Positions 43,047 to 52,560 of a DNA stretch of 64,000 nt are shown here, piece by piece (the stretch's first letter is position 1; each line of letters opens with the position of its first letter). The notes below the pieces were generated by a model. The model searched no databases. It had not been told where the DNA came from and was given only the letters and a program-made list of their open reading frames with translations. A program made the translations under genes and the position numbers. The DNA is taken from assembly GCF_013752535.1 (NCBI RefSeq), contig NZ_CP058348.1, positions 3,286,001-3,350,000 on the forward strand. Direction: 5' to 3'. This DNA comes from Bdellovibrio sp. KM01. Lineage in GTDB: Bacteria; Bdellovibrionota; Bdellovibrionia; Bdellovibrionales; Bdellovibrionaceae.

Positions 43047-43529
43047 ATGCAAGAACAAATTAAAAACTCAGATTTTCGCCAATTCCTTGAGGACGAGTTA
43101 GCTCGTCGCAGTCAAAACTATCCACGTTATTCTTTGCGTGCTTTCGCAAGACACTTGGAAGTGGATTCATCATTCTTGTCAAAAATTCTTAACGGCAAAC
43201 GCACGGTAACGATGAGAACGATCCGTATGTTTGGTGAGCGTTTGAATTTGCCCGGCGAGCAGCTTCAGCAATTCGCAGAAGTAAGCCGCGAGAAAAAGAT
43301 GAAACGCAAACTCGAGCGTCTTTTAGAAAAGATGCCAAGTGAAGATCGCGAACAATCAACTATCACAATCACAGTTGATGAAGCTCGCCTTGAAGAAGCG
43401 AAAGAAAAAATCAAATCATTCCGCAAAGACCTTGCGCAATGGTTGGATGCTGGCGCTAGCCAACAGGGCAAAACTTATCAGATCTCTGTTTCTATGTTTC
43501 CGGTTTCTGGCTTCGGTCTAAACGACTAA
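43047..43529 (+). CDS. Short TIGR02147-type HTH regulator
   Basis: 160 residues. Residues 1-75 are the YSLRAFARHLEVDSSFLSKILNGKR DNA-binding region and the last 40 (EKIKSFRKDLAQWLD...TYQISVSMFPVS) match the end of the DUF4423 domain in TIGR02147 proteins, a family common in Bdellovibrio and Fibrobacter. Full-length members are about 270 residues; the middle of DUF4423 seems missing. Ends at a strong terminator. Confidence 0.75.
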   Translation: MQEQIKNSDFRQFLEDELARRSQNYPRYSLRAFARHLEVDSSFLSKILNGKRTVTMRTIRMFGERLNLPGEQLQQFAEVSREKKMKRKLERLLEKMPSEDREQSTITITVDEARLEEAKEKIKSFRKDLAQWLDAGASQQGKTYQISVSMFPVSGFGLND

Positions 43530-43555
43530 TCTTGCATATTGATTTTTAAAATCAG

Positions 43556-43591
43556 AAAAACCGAATGCCTTAAAAGCATTCGGTTTTTTTA
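43556..43591. terminator. Bidirectional terminator between the regulator and the binding protein
   Basis: CCGAATGC / GCATTCGG with 7-nt loop, A-run before and seven Ts after; works on both strands. Confidence 0.9.
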
Positions 43592-43595
43592 TTTC

Positions 43596-44372
43596 CTAAT
43601 CGGGTCTTTCAATCGCGGGCCATTCGATTGATTGAAGTCCATACTTCTGCGCGATCTTCTCGATGACTTTCTCTTCGATCATTTTCTTAATTTGCGCATT
43701 GATCGTTGCAAATTGAGCGTCGGTCATCGATTTACGCGAGAAAATGATGTAATAATCCACTTGTTTCTTTAGCTCTGGCACTTCTTGAATCTTACTGCGA
43801 TAGCGTTTGATCCAATATTTTCCATAATCCTCGTTCAAATAAGCCAAGTGATAAGTTCCAAGCTCCGCCATTTTTGCCGTTACCAAAGGATCCTTCTGCG
43901 GAAGAATATTAATTTTCTTTTTTAGTCCCTCGTTGATCTCGGAAAGACTGTCATAAGGGATTGAGTTTTTTGTCACTCCCACTTTCTTTCCCATCAGATC
44001 TTTATAGCTTTTAATATTCTTAACATTTTTTTCCAATCCAAAGAATGCCAAGCTGGAGTGAAATATTGGCGTGGAAAAGTAATACAGCTTCTCGCGCTCG
44101 GGAGTCTTAGCGACAGGACCACCCATCTCCATTTTTCCATCACCAATATTTTTCAAAGCTTCTGCGAACGGCAGAATTGTAAAGCGGCAGGAAAGTTTTT
44201 CTCTTTCACAAAGTTCTTGGATGATTTCGTGAACAGCACCAGAAATACCCGTGGCATCGGGTCGCATGTAGAAGGGTGGCATGTTGTAACCGACAAAGGT
44301 CAAACGACTATCATCGCGATTCGCAGAGGCTCCCATTAGCAGTAATGAAAATAAAGCGACCAACAAATTCAT
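43596..44372 (-). CDS. Periplasmic substrate-binding protein, family 3
   Basis: 258 residues with signal peptide (MNLLVALFSLLLMGASA). LTFVGYNMPPFYM, then AVHEIIQELCEREKLSCRFTILPFAEAL and DLMGKKVGVTKNS are typical of amino-acid-type binding proteins (SBP_bac_3). No permease or ATPase gene nearby, so an orphan receptor; ligand unknown. Confidence 0.85.
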   Translation of the reverse strand: MNLLVALFSLLLMGASANRDDSRLTFVGYNMPPFYMRPDATGISGAVHEIIQELCEREKLSCRFTILPFAEALKNIGDGKMEMGGPVAKTPEREKLYYFSTPIFHSSLAFFGLEKNVKNIKSYKDLMGKKVGVTKNSIPYDSLSEINEGLKKKINILPQKDPLVTAKMAELGTYHLAYLNEDYGKYWIKRYRSKIQEVPELKKQVDYYIIFSRKSMTDAQFATINAQIKKMIEEKVIEKIAQKYGLQSIEWPAIERPD

Positions 44373-44432
44373 GTTGCCATCATAGCGATGTTTAGATTTC
44401 CCGGGAACATCACCATCAAAATACAGAAGTTG

Positions 44433-44846
44433 TTATTTGACGGCCTGGCGTTCGGCTTTGCAAACAGGCATGCCGAAGTTAGTGCTTAAGCGATAGTTCG
44501 GAGGACACTCTCCGTCGATAGGTTCGGCTGTGGCCACTGTGCCTTTTTTAATCTTGTCCATGCTGTTGTATGGTTCGCAGGTACTGAATTCAGTGGCTGA
44601 CGGGTCTATGGTTCGCATGATCATCACACAAGCCATATAGGTTTTACGTTCATCAGAAGAACTCGCGAAATCTTGATGAAAAGTGGTACCACTATCCATC
44701 ACTAAAGAACCGAAATTAAACAATGAGTACATCGAGAACGCAATCGCACCCCAGAATATTGAATTCAGGAGATAGGCACGAAAAACCTTCAACTGAGCGA
44801 GTTCTCGCTCAAGGTTAAACTTGTACTGCGACGGATCTTTACTCAT
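44433..44846 (-). CDS. Single-span membrane protein of unknown function
   Basis: 137 residues. One transmembrane helix (about residues 26-48, LLNSIFWGAIAFSMYSLF) and a C-terminal part with four cysteines (YMACVMI, STCEPY, DGECPP, MPVCKA), presumably periplasmic. No recognised domain. Confidence 0.6.
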   Translation of the reverse strand: MSKDPSQYKFNLERELAQLKVFRAYLLNSIFWGAIAFSMYSLFNFGSLVMDSGTTFHQDFASSSDERKTYMACVMIMRTIDPSATEFSTCEPYNSMDKIKKGTVATAEPIDGECPPNYRLSTNFGMPVCKAERQAVK

Positions 44847-44863
44847 GACATTTGCTTATCGGC

Positions 44864-44894
44864 TAAAAAAAAGCGGCCCTCAACGGACCGCTTT
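44864..44894 (-). terminator. Terminator of the haem-oxygenase-fold gene
   Basis: Minus strand AAAGCGGTCC / GGGCCGCTTT with a 5-nt loop and eight Ts. Confidence 0.85.
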
Positions 44895-44917
44895 GAGACT
44901 GTCTCTAAGTGATACAG

Positions 44918-45562
44918 CTAGGCGGCTTTATTGACTCGAACCTTTGCCATGCCTTTGCACTCGTTCAGCATCTGTTCGTAATAGCTCAAAGTTTGCTTAA
45001 GGTTTTGGATCACCGTTGTCTGGTGATGCGGCGGCAGGCTTGCGATCTTTGTCAAAGCCTCATCTGTGTGGCCTACGTCTTCTTCAGCATGCACTCGCAC
45101 AAAGTGTGCTGCTTTGGGACCCCACGCTTTTTCCACGCGTGCATTAATATGATCACCGAAATAGGCCGCCAGGGCTTCAAGACCCAGGATATATCCAAAG
45201 AATGCCATTGGAGATTCATGCTCGATATAATAGTACTGCGTTTGATAAAGTGCGCAGGTGCCTGGCATCTCGGGCCACTCTTCCATCTTGCTGCCCAAAG
45301 TTTTTAGATCGTTCACCAATAATTTATCATGACCTTTCTCTTCACCACTATGTGCCAGGAAGCGATTATGGAACTCTGGCGCAGAAAATTCAGTGCGTGC
45401 CCCCGCCAGCGCCAACAAGCGCGTCGTGTGACGAGCAAAATAATAAGTCTGAGAAACCCAAGCTGAATACGCTTGTTTGTCTTCCCACGGAAAGCTTTCG
45501 ATTTGTTGTTTGGAGTATTTCAAAAGCTCTTTTAGTTCTTCGTTTACGTTCTTGTTTTGCAT
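44918..45562 (-). CDS. Iron-containing haem-oxygenase-fold enzyme
   Basis: 214 residues from the ATG at 45562, preceded by AAGGGA. All-helical, with the metal-ligand pattern of iron-containing redox enzymes of the haem-oxygenase-like fold: FHNRFLAHSGEEKGH and HAEEDVGHTDEAL, with earlier YYIEHESP. Such enzymes (HDO type) can cleave or oxidise fatty acids or amino acids with O2. It is in the same operon as the GNAT-like gene upstream (43 bp apart), so both may act on one small molecule. Confidence 0.75.
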   Translation of the reverse strand: MQNKNVNEELKELLKYSKQQIESFPWEDKQAYSAWVSQTYYFARHTTRLLALAGARTEFSAPEFHNRFLAHSGEEKGHDKLLVNDLKTLGSKMEEWPEMPGTCALYQTQYYYIEHESPMAFFGYILGLEALAAYFGDHINARVEKAWGPKAAHFVRVHAEEDVGHTDEALTKIASLPPHHQTTVIQNLKQTLSYYEQMLNECKGMAKVRVNKAA

Positions 45563-45605
45563 CTTGTTCCCTTTTCTTAATATGGACTTTGATAAAAATG
45601 TAAAA

Positions 45606-46286
45606 TTAAGCGACTTTTCTAAGTGGGATAACGCGGTTTTCATCCAACAGATTCGTGTGGTTCATTTTTTCCGCCCACAACCTATCCACCAGCGATGCCA
45701 ACTTAGGCTCTGCCAAAGGCTGAACCTCTCCGTTCTTGGTCATTAAAATCTCACACTCGTAATTCATCTTGATGACACTACCGAAGTAGTTAGTTCCACT
45801 TTTCGCAGCTTTGCGGCGCACATTCAGATCGCGGCGAGCCGTCCCCACCAAGCAATCCCATGGACCTGCCTCCATCACACGGCTTCCCAGTGCGATGATA
45901 ATTTCGGCCCAATTTACTTCGGAACTGCGCGAGCGATATTCCGGAGACACCGTCAAATATTCCATGCTCATCATATTGTTGATGCCCAGAGCTTTGAACT
46001 TTCCGATGATGATATCGTCAAAGGCCTTCATATAGTGATGATCCAAAAGCGCGTTCGAGCGCAAATCAAACGAACTATACAAGTGAAACCCAAATACCTT
46101 GCCGTCATCCGTCAGCGCGACGATCACATCGCAGCGATGAAAATCATCTGGATTCAATGGCTCGCCGACTTTACCAAGCACGTCTGTATAAACTGTCTTC
46201 CATAATTCATAGACGTCGTTGCTTAATTTGATGGTATCAGCGGAAAGTGATCTTGGATTAAATAAATGATACTGAATACGCCCCAT
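45606..46286 (-). CDS. GNAT-like acetyl- or acyltransferase
   Basis: 226 residues from the ATG at 46286, preceded by GGAGG. VIVALTDDGKVFGFHLYSSF, then MEYLTVSPEYRSR (strand 4-type, with the typical VxPxYR) and WAEIIIALGSRVMEAG fit the GNAT fold, close in outline to N-acyl-amino-acid and autoinducer synthase groups. It could make an acyl signal or lipid substrate for the oxygenase gene downstream. Confidence 0.6.
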   Translation of the reverse strand: MGRIQYHLFNPRSLSADTIKLSNDVYELWKTVYTDVLGKVGEPLNPDDFHRCDVIVALTDDGKVFGFHLYSSFDLRSNALLDHHYMKAFDDIIIGKFKALGINNMMSMEYLTVSPEYRSRSSEVNWAEIIIALGSRVMEAGPWDCLVGTARRDLNVRRKAAKSGTNYFGSVIKMNYECEILMTKNGEVQPLAEPKLASLVDRLWAEKMNHTNLLDENRVIPLRKVA

Positions 46287-46457
46287 AAAGTCCTCCGCGA
46301 GAATTTTTCGGATGTTGTAGAGGCGAACTTGAAGACAGATTTTTTGGTACAATTTTCAAACGTGCTATTTCAAGATTAACAGAGTATTCACTCCAACTTT
46401 CTGAGTTCGATACGACCAGGAAAAATTGACAACATTCCAGAGCGAGACAAATTGAGT

Positions 46458-46485
46458 TAAAAAAAAACGGGCCGAACGCCCGCTT
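46458..46485 (-). terminator. Terminator of the DUF1254/DUF1214 gene
   Basis: Minus strand CGGGC / GCCCG with 5-nt loop followed by nine Ts. Confidence 0.85.
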
Positions 46486-46516
46486 TCATTAACTTCGCGA
46501 CATAAACAAGACTTAG

Positions 46517-47989
46517 TTATTGATTTAGACCGATTCTTTCTGAAGACGAAGAAAAAGTTATCGACTCAAAGTCTCCAGGCCTCCAGGTTCCATCAAATGC
46601 TGGAGCCGTTGGTCCGTAAATTCTAAAATAGGCAAACCAACCTTTACCTGGAGTCGTTTGAATCCAATACTTTTCTTTGCCTGCCGGCGCTTTAGGACCG
46701 AAATACAGAGTCACTTCTTTTGTTCCCTCAGGGATATCACTTAATTCAATCAAGGAACGCAAAGCAGCTTTGTTTTGTGGAGTTTGAACCTGACTGCGTG
46801 TTTTTGCATCGTACGCTGTCACCGACCAAAAAAGTCTGTTCGGTACAGGGTATGGAACTGTCAGCTTATATGACTTTCCACCGTCCAAAAAGGCACCTTT
46901 CGAATCGCGCAGTCCCATCCAATAAAGTGAACCCGCCCCTGGTACTCGCGCAAACATCGCTGGTGAAGTCACGATGGCTTGTGCAAACCAACGATCTCTT
47001 GCCTGCATATCGATCCCGTCCGCAGTGGCAAAATTGCCGTTATTAGAAATATACCCCACCCACTCCCATTTTCTATCTTTCCAGGCAATGCGTTCGGGGC
47101 GAGGATCGGCAAATGCCGCCACGATCATTTGCGCCTTACCGTCACGGGCGGCACGTTCCAAAATGCCTTTCATGCGGCTGTCAGGATTAAAGGTCTTACC
47201 GCGCTCCATGCCCAAACTCTCTAACAGTCCGTACATGCCGGAGTACTCAGGACTGGTGGGCTCTTCAGAAATAACTTTATGCAACGTCTGCCAATACTGG
47301 ATGTTGTCTTCCACACGTAAAGGAGTCGAATCCATTCTTTGGGCCGTTACGTTCACCATCTTCATCAGCTGCTCGGGATTGTTCAGAGGATGAATTTTAA
47401 TTTTTGATAAAGCCTGGATCGCCTTATTCATATCGCCATCAGTTGGCAATGCACGAATTGCCACTAAGTTTTTGTAGGTTGCTGAATGGCCAATCTGATA
47501 ACCCTTGGGAATTTCGCCACGATAATTCGGCGGCAGGATCAGATGCTTACCACCTTTATCCGCATGGGGCCCCGGCAAACCAAAATCCAAAATCCATTTT
47601 TGATTGTGATCGTTCACCAGGCCAATGTACATCCCCGGGGGAACATCAATCACCATCGGGCCATTTTTCAAATCCAGCACTCCACCGCCATAAGGTGTAT
47701 CGGAATTTAAAGTGAAGCCGATGTGATAAGGCTGTGCCGCAACCACCGAAATACTTTGATCGGCGACGCCAATTTCGCGATTGCCGTTAAAAATGCTTTC
47801 CGCAGAAACCGTGGGGTACCAAAAGCGATAGGCCGTGAGTGCGCGCTGATAATCCTGATCGTCCTGCGCTGACATGACAAACTTATCGCTGGGAAACCCG
47901 GTACTTAAAATTTCTGATTTTTCCAATTTTGCAAAACACGTAAGAGAGCAGAAGATAAGGCAACCGCAAAACAGCAGGTTCTTGTTCAT
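46517..47989 (-). CDS. Secreted DUF1254/DUF1214 protein
   Basis: 490 residues with a signal peptide. Residues about 45-190 match DUF1254 (AYRFWYPTVSAESIF and NSDTPYGGGVLDL, then PMVIDVPPG) and the C-terminal third DUF1214 (VPNRLFWSVTAYD, GPKAPAG, WFAYFRIYGP). Family is widespread and its role unknown. GGAG before the ATG. Confidence 0.85.
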   Translation of the reverse strand: MNKNLLFCGCLIFCSLTCFAKLEKSEILSTGFPSDKFVMSAQDDQDYQRALTAYRFWYPTVSAESIFNGNREIGVADQSISVVAAQPYHIGFTLNSDTPYGGGVLDLKNGPMVIDVPPGMYIGLVNDHNQKWILDFGLPGPHADKGGKHLILPPNYRGEIPKGYQIGHSATYKNLVAIRALPTDGDMNKAIQALSKIKIHPLNNPEQLMKMVNVTAQRMDSTPLRVEDNIQYWQTLHKVISEEPTSPEYSGMYGLLESLGMERGKTFNPDSRMKGILERAARDGKAQMIVAAFADPRPERIAWKDRKWEWVGYISNNGNFATADGIDMQARDRWFAQAIVTSPAMFARVPGAGSLYWMGLRDSKGAFLDGGKSYKLTVPYPVPNRLFWSVTAYDAKTRSQVQTPQNKAALRSLIELSDIPEGTKEVTLYFGPKAPAGKEKYWIQTTPGKGWFAYFRIYGPTAPAFDGTWRPGDFESITFSSSSERIGLNQ

Positions 47990-48206
47990 AACGACTCCAT
48001 TTGCATTTGTTTGTATATTTTAGAGTGAAAAAGACTAATCACGAGCAAATTGCGAATCGCCTGCACAAATGCAGTGGGAGCGCGTTTGAAGGAATCTTCA
48101 AATGAAATTCACACACGTTAGTGGAACACGGATTTTCGACTAGACTTGTTACCTTTTTCTAATGTTCAGGGTTGTTAAACCAGTCTTCAGTTGTTATTCA
48201 ATTTGT

Positions 48207-49712
48207 ATGAGTACAAATACAAACAACACTGAAGTCTTATTGGAAGAGAACGAAAAACAGGAAATGTCGCCAGTTCAAAACAAATCGACATTCGAAAAAA
48301 AGGCATTGTTAGTCCTGTCAGCGGTTTTTGTTGCGGTCTTGGTTGGAGCATGGGGATATGCCATGCGAGTTCGCCAGGGCGTGGCCTCAAACAGCATCAC
48401 GACACATGCTGACCCATCAGCTTTGATTGAGGTCGAACGTTTACGCAATCTCGCGTCATCACAATTGGATAATGGCCGGGCCTATTTCCTTTTGGGATCC
48501 CAATCAATTTACGAAAAACAAAAGAAAGAAAAAGAATCACTATTGGATTCTTTGGCGGCTTTTGAAAAAGAGCACAATCTGCCTGGTGTTCCCGAAATCG
48601 TAAAACGCATTAAGGATATTGAAACAAAAGGTCAGGAGTTTTTCGACCAAGCCGTTGAGCACCGTGATAAGAAAACGGAATCAAAAATCGTCGGTCAATT
48701 TTATCAGGCTCGTACGAATCCTTTGCGCTCGCAATTGAATGACGCTTTTGATGATATCGTGCATTTGCATCAAATAGAAATCGACAAAGCTCAAGCAGAA
48801 ATCAAAGAAGCGGCAACTCAGGCTGAAACTCAAATTCCTTTCGGCATGACTTGGTTGACGGGATCTTTGGCAGCTATTTTCCTGAGTATGGCGTATCTAG
48901 TGATTCGTCTTTCCAGAAAACAGGCGTTCCAATTGGCACAGCAAAAACGCCTCTACGAACAAGCTAAAAAAGCCGTTCAAGACCGTGACGAGACTTTATT
49001 CGCGATTTCTCATGACCTTCAGGATTCCTTGAACATGATTGCTTCCACGGCGGATCGCATGGCGACCACTCCTCAAGGATTAAATATCGTCGAAAGTGGC
49101 GAGCTGGTAAAAAGCACGGTGACGACGATTGAAGGCTTGATCAAAGATATTCGCGATCAAAAAAATATGGAAATGGATGGTCTGACACTTAGGATGGATC
49201 AGCTTTCTATAGATAACGTCCTGGACAACGCCCGCATGCTGATGCAGCCAATGGCGAAGCAACATGACGTTCGCTTACAGATCGACAGTGTCAACCCTCC
49301 CGTTTTAGCTTTCTATGATAACGAACGCGTCCTGCGTGTACTTTCTAACCTGATTGGAAATGCTGTTAAGTTTAGCCCTAAAGGTGAGAAAGTGGTTGTG
49401 AAAGTTCGCAGCGACCAAAAGTTTGTAAATGTCTCTGTGATCGACAATGGCCCGGGAATTCCTTCGAGCCAATTGCCGACTATTTTTGAAAACTTTTGGC
49501 AGGCAAAGAAGACCGCTGAAAAAGGTGCTGGCATTGGACTAGCGATTGTGAAAACTATCGTTGAAGCTCACGGTGGCACCGTTCAAATCCAAAGCCAGCC
49601 TGGCCGCGGAACAACTGTGACATTCTCTTTGCCTCGTCGTCGCCCTGTGGGCGCTTCGATGAAAAAGACTAACGTTGTGATCAAGGGCAATCACGCCCCT
49701 GAGTGGCAATAA
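48207..49712 (+). CDS. Membrane-bound sensor histidine kinase
   Basis: 501 residues from the ATG at 48207; an earlier ATG at 48162 is possible and neither has a good Shine-Dalgarno. TM1 about 31-51, a helical sensor (residues 60-210) as in CHASE3-type, TM2 about 214-234. HisKA with H269 (FAISHDLQDSL) and HATPase (NLIGNAVKFS, VIDNGPGIP, GAGIGLAIV). No response regulator is adjacent, so it is an orphan. Confidence 0.9.
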   Translation: MSTNTNNTEVLLEENEKQEMSPVQNKSTFEKKALLVLSAVFVAVLVGAWGYAMRVRQGVASNSITTHADPSALIEVERLRNLASSQLDNGRAYFLLGSQSIYEKQKKEKESLLDSLAAFEKEHNLPGVPEIVKRIKDIETKGQEFFDQAVEHRDKKTESKIVGQFYQARTNPLRSQLNDAFDDIVHLHQIEIDKAQAEIKEAATQAETQIPFGMTWLTGSLAAIFLSMAYLVIRLSRKQAFQLAQQKRLYEQAKKAVQDRDETLFAISHDLQDSLNMIASTADRMATTPQGLNIVESGELVKSTVTTIEGLIKDIRDQKNMEMDGLTLRMDQLSIDNVLDNARMLMQPMAKQHDVRLQIDSVNPPVLAFYDNERVLRVLSNLIGNAVKFSPKGEKVVVKVRSDQKFVNVSVIDNGPGIPSSQLPTIFENFWQAKKTAEKGAGIGLAIVKTIVEAHGGTVQIQSQPGRGTTVTFSLPRRRPVGASMKKTNVVIKGNHAPEWQ

Positions 49713-49718
49713 TTTAGC

Positions 49719-49751
49719 AAACTGGCCCCTCACTGTGTGGCGGGCCAGTTT
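49719..49751. terminator. Hairpin between convergent genes
   Basis: 10-bp stem AAACTGGCCC / GGGCCAGTTT with 13-nt loop, between two convergent genes. T-run short; likely terminates both. Confidence 0.6.
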
Positions 49752-49756
49752 ATAAA

Positions 49757-50146
49757 TTAGTGACCGCGAGAAATCTCGACGAACTCATTAAGAATGGATG
49801 TTGGCTTTTGGTCAGCACCAACCCAAGCAGCATATTCCATATACGTTTCACCCATTGGAACACCGTTCGCCGTGGCTGTGATAAATAGTTTGCACTCGTA
49901 AATGCCGTCATAGGAAATCTTAATGCAAGTATTTTCGATTACCGTCGATGGATACTTTTCTCGTTGGCTAGCAGGAATTAAAATATCAGCTAAAAGCTCG
50001 CCCTCGTGAACATCCCCCGTCGCTTGAATGTGATGGGATTCTTTGATCAAAAGATCCAGACAAAGCTGATCGATCTCTGTGGAAGAGATTTTCGCAAACG
50101 ATGCTGAAGTCATTAAAGTCACCAAGGTTAACGCTAGAAATTTCAT
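49757..50146 (-). CDS. Small exported protein
   Basis: 129 residues, signal peptide MKFLALTLVTLMTSASFA. Mature part beta-rich with three cysteines (DQLCLDLL, ENTCIKI, YECKLF). Function unknown; small secreted proteins of this kind recur in the window. Confidence 0.6.
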   Translation of the reverse strand: MKFLALTLVTLMTSASFAKISSTEIDQLCLDLLIKESHHIQATGDVHEGELLADILIPASQREKYPSTVIENTCIKISYDGIYECKLFITATANGVPMGETYMEYAAWVGADQKPTSILNEFVEISRGH

Positions 50147-50359
50147 ATTCTACTCCCGTAAAACCCACCTTTAACACAGGACCCAGACTAACTCCATTTG
50201 CCAACTCAAACCTGTATGTATTACTCGATTGTTAAATAATTAAACAGTTCTGCGGTGAGACCAGAAACGGTTATAATATGTCGTGTCAGTTATCTCTTTG
50301 TAAGAGGAACATGCAAACATTTGTTTAGTAAACTATGTTTGATTTTCATCGGAGGAGTT

Positions 50360-52063
50360 ATGACAGAAACTGTGCGCGGTAGCAGTAGCACCAGCGGTAC
50401 AAATGACTTAAACAGCTACGTTAAAAGAGTTGATCGTTTAGTCAGCGTCGTCCAATTACTGTCTGCAGCTCGTGATCTTGAAAATATCATGGCTCTTGTT
50501 AGATCCGCTGCGCGAGAAATCGCGCAATCTGACGGCGCAACTTTCGTGTTAAAAGATAATACCTTCTGCTTTTATGCGGACGAAGATGCCATCAGCCCTT
50601 TGTGGAAAGGCCAACGATTCCCTATGCACTCCTGCATCAGTGGCTGGGCAATGTTGAACAAAAAAGCTGTCATCATCGAGGACATTTACCAAGATGCCCG
50701 TATTCCTTTGGAAGCTTACAAACCAACCTTTGTTAAAAGTCTCGCCATGATTCCTATACGTCGCGAGGATCCCATTGGCGCAATTGGCATTTACTGGGCC
50801 GAACAACACAAATGCACCGAACAGGAACTGGAACTTATCCAAGCTCTTGCCGACACGGTTTCAGTTGCGATGGAAAATGTGAACCTATTTAATTCCCTTT
50901 CAGCCAAAGTGACCGAGCTCCAAAAAGTAAACGAGGCTAAAGATCTTTTCCTAATGACTGTGTCCCACGAATTAAGAACTCCCCTGAATTCAATCTTGGG
51001 ATGGACTGAGATTATGAAAGATGCGGCAGCAACGCCTGAAGACATGCAGCGTGGACTGGAAGTCATCGATCGCAACGCTAAAACGCAAGCCCATATTGTC
51101 GAAGATCTTTTGGATTCTTCAAGAATTATGGCGGGCCGTTTAAGTATGGATAACTCTGAGGTGAATCTGGTCGACGTCGCAAGACAAACTCTGGCTTCAG
51201 TCGCAACTGAAGCTCACAAGAAAAACATTGAGATTCAATTTGCAGCAAAGGTTCCAGAAGCTTTGGTGATTGGCGACTCTCTTCGTTTGCAACAAGTCCT
51301 TACAAATCTTTTAATAAACGCCATTAAATTCTCTAAAGATGGCGGAGAAATTTTAGTTTCCGTGGAAAAACGTGGCCCCGGCGCCGTTATTACGGTTAAA
51401 GATACCGGTGTGGGCCTTTCGAAAGAAAGCCAATTACATCTGTTCACCAGATTTTTTCAAGCAGATAGCACAACGACACGCAAACATGGAGGATTAGGTT
51501 TGGGACTATCCATCAGTAAATATCTGGTTGAAAAACATAATGGACAAATCAACCTTAGCAGCGAAGGCGAAGGAAAAGGCGCGACTGCCGAAGTGGTTAT
51601 TCCTTTAATCGAAGAAAAAAATGTGAACTCCGATGATGCCCTTCACGAACACGCAAAGGCTAATCCTCTAAAACCACTTCAAGGGATTCATGTCCTCGCT
51701 GTGGATGATGATCCGGACTGTCTCCAGCTGGTCGAGGCGGTTTTACGCAAATCAGGCGCGGAAGTTGAAACAGCAAGTTCCGTGGATGAAGCCATTCGCA
51801 TTTCCCGTCTTTTTCATTTTGATGCTTTGGTGAGTGATTTAAGCATGCCGCTCGAGGATGGTTTTTCTTTGGTTCAAAAAGTTCGTGCCGGAGAAACTCC
51901 CCTGGAAAAAGAAATCCCGGCGATCGCGGTCACCGCCTTCAATGACAAAGATAACCACGATAAAGCACTTTCCGCAGGATTCGATGAATTCTTTGGAAAA
52001 CCTTTTTCATCCGTGCGTTTAATCAACACTCTCGAAGCGGGATCCCACCGCTTAGCCCACTAG
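50360..52063 (+). CDS. Cytoplasmic hybrid histidine kinase (GAF-HisKA-HATPase-REC)
   Basis: 567 residues from the ATG at 50360, preceded by GGAGGAG; the open frame extends upstream without a ribosome site. GAF domain about 35-170; HisKA with H203 (TVSHELRTPLNS); HATPase with NLLINAIKFS and LGLGLSIS; receiver with D493 (VSDLSMP) and K in FGKPF. No membrane segment, so it senses an intracellular cue. The output partner is not nearby. Confidence 0.9.
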   Translation: MTETVRGSSSTSGTNDLNSYVKRVDRLVSVVQLLSAARDLENIMALVRSAAREIAQSDGATFVLKDNTFCFYADEDAISPLWKGQRFPMHSCISGWAMLNKKAVIIEDIYQDARIPLEAYKPTFVKSLAMIPIRREDPIGAIGIYWAEQHKCTEQELELIQALADTVSVAMENVNLFNSLSAKVTELQKVNEAKDLFLMTVSHELRTPLNSILGWTEIMKDAAATPEDMQRGLEVIDRNAKTQAHIVEDLLDSSRIMAGRLSMDNSEVNLVDVARQTLASVATEAHKKNIEIQFAAKVPEALVIGDSLRLQQVLTNLLINAIKFSKDGGEILVSVEKRGPGAVITVKDTGVGLSKESQLHLFTRFFQADSTTTRKHGGLGLGLSISKYLVEKHNGQINLSSEGEGKGATAEVVIPLIEEKNVNSDDALHEHAKANPLKPLQGIHVLAVDDDPDCLQLVEAVLRKSGAEVETASSVDEAIRISRLFHFDALVSDLSMPLEDGFSLVQKVRAGETPLEKEIPAIAVTAFNDKDNHDKALSAGFDEFFGKPFSSVRLINTLEAGSHRLAH

Positions 52064-52121
52064 TCATTTTGACATCGGCTTTCGTTTTGATTACTTTCGA
52101 TAAATCGAAAAGGTAGTCAAC

Positions 52122-52559
52122 ATGAAAGCCGTTGTTCAAAGAGTTCTTTCCGCCTCCGTTACTGTCGAGGGTAATAAAATTTCTTCTATCGGCCCCGGGT
52201 TTCTGACCTTGCTTGGAGTTGCCAAGGGCGATACCGAAGTTCAGCTGCAAAAGTTAATTACCAAAATTGCCGCACTTCGCGTGTTTCCTGATGCCGACGG
52301 CAAAATGAATCTATCCTTGAAAGATATCGGTGGCGAACACCTGCTGGTTTCGCAATTCACGTTATTGGGTGATGCATCCAAAGGAAATCGTCCCAGTTTT
52401 ATCGGCGCTGAAGCACCCGCACTTGCGGAGCCTCTTTATAACAGAGCCCTGGAACTCAGCCGCACGGCGGGTCTTCCGACTCAAGGCGGAGCTTTCGGGG
52501 CCGACATGAAGATCGACCTGATCAACGATGGCCCCGTCACTTTGATTTTAGAAGTTTGA
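52122..52559 (+). CDS. dtd: D-aminoacyl-tRNA deacylase
   Basis: 145 residues. [21 protein letters not shown] and the NDGPVT motif are the active-site signature of Dtd. It hydrolyses D-aminoacyl-tRNA and Gly-tRNA(Ala). A 7-bp-arm palindrome (TTTCGAT-aa-ATCGAAA, 52095-52110) sits 11 bp before the ATG and may be an operator. Convergent with the VOC gene, 1 bp between stops. Confidence 0.95.
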   Translation: MKAVVQRVLSASVTVEGNKISSIGPGFLTLLGVAKGDTEVQLQKLITKIAALRVFPDADGKMNLSLKDIGGEHLLVSQFTLLGDASKGNRPSFIGAEAPALAEPLYNRALELSRTAGLPTQGGAFGADMKIDLINDGPVTLILEV

Positions 52560-52560
52560 T

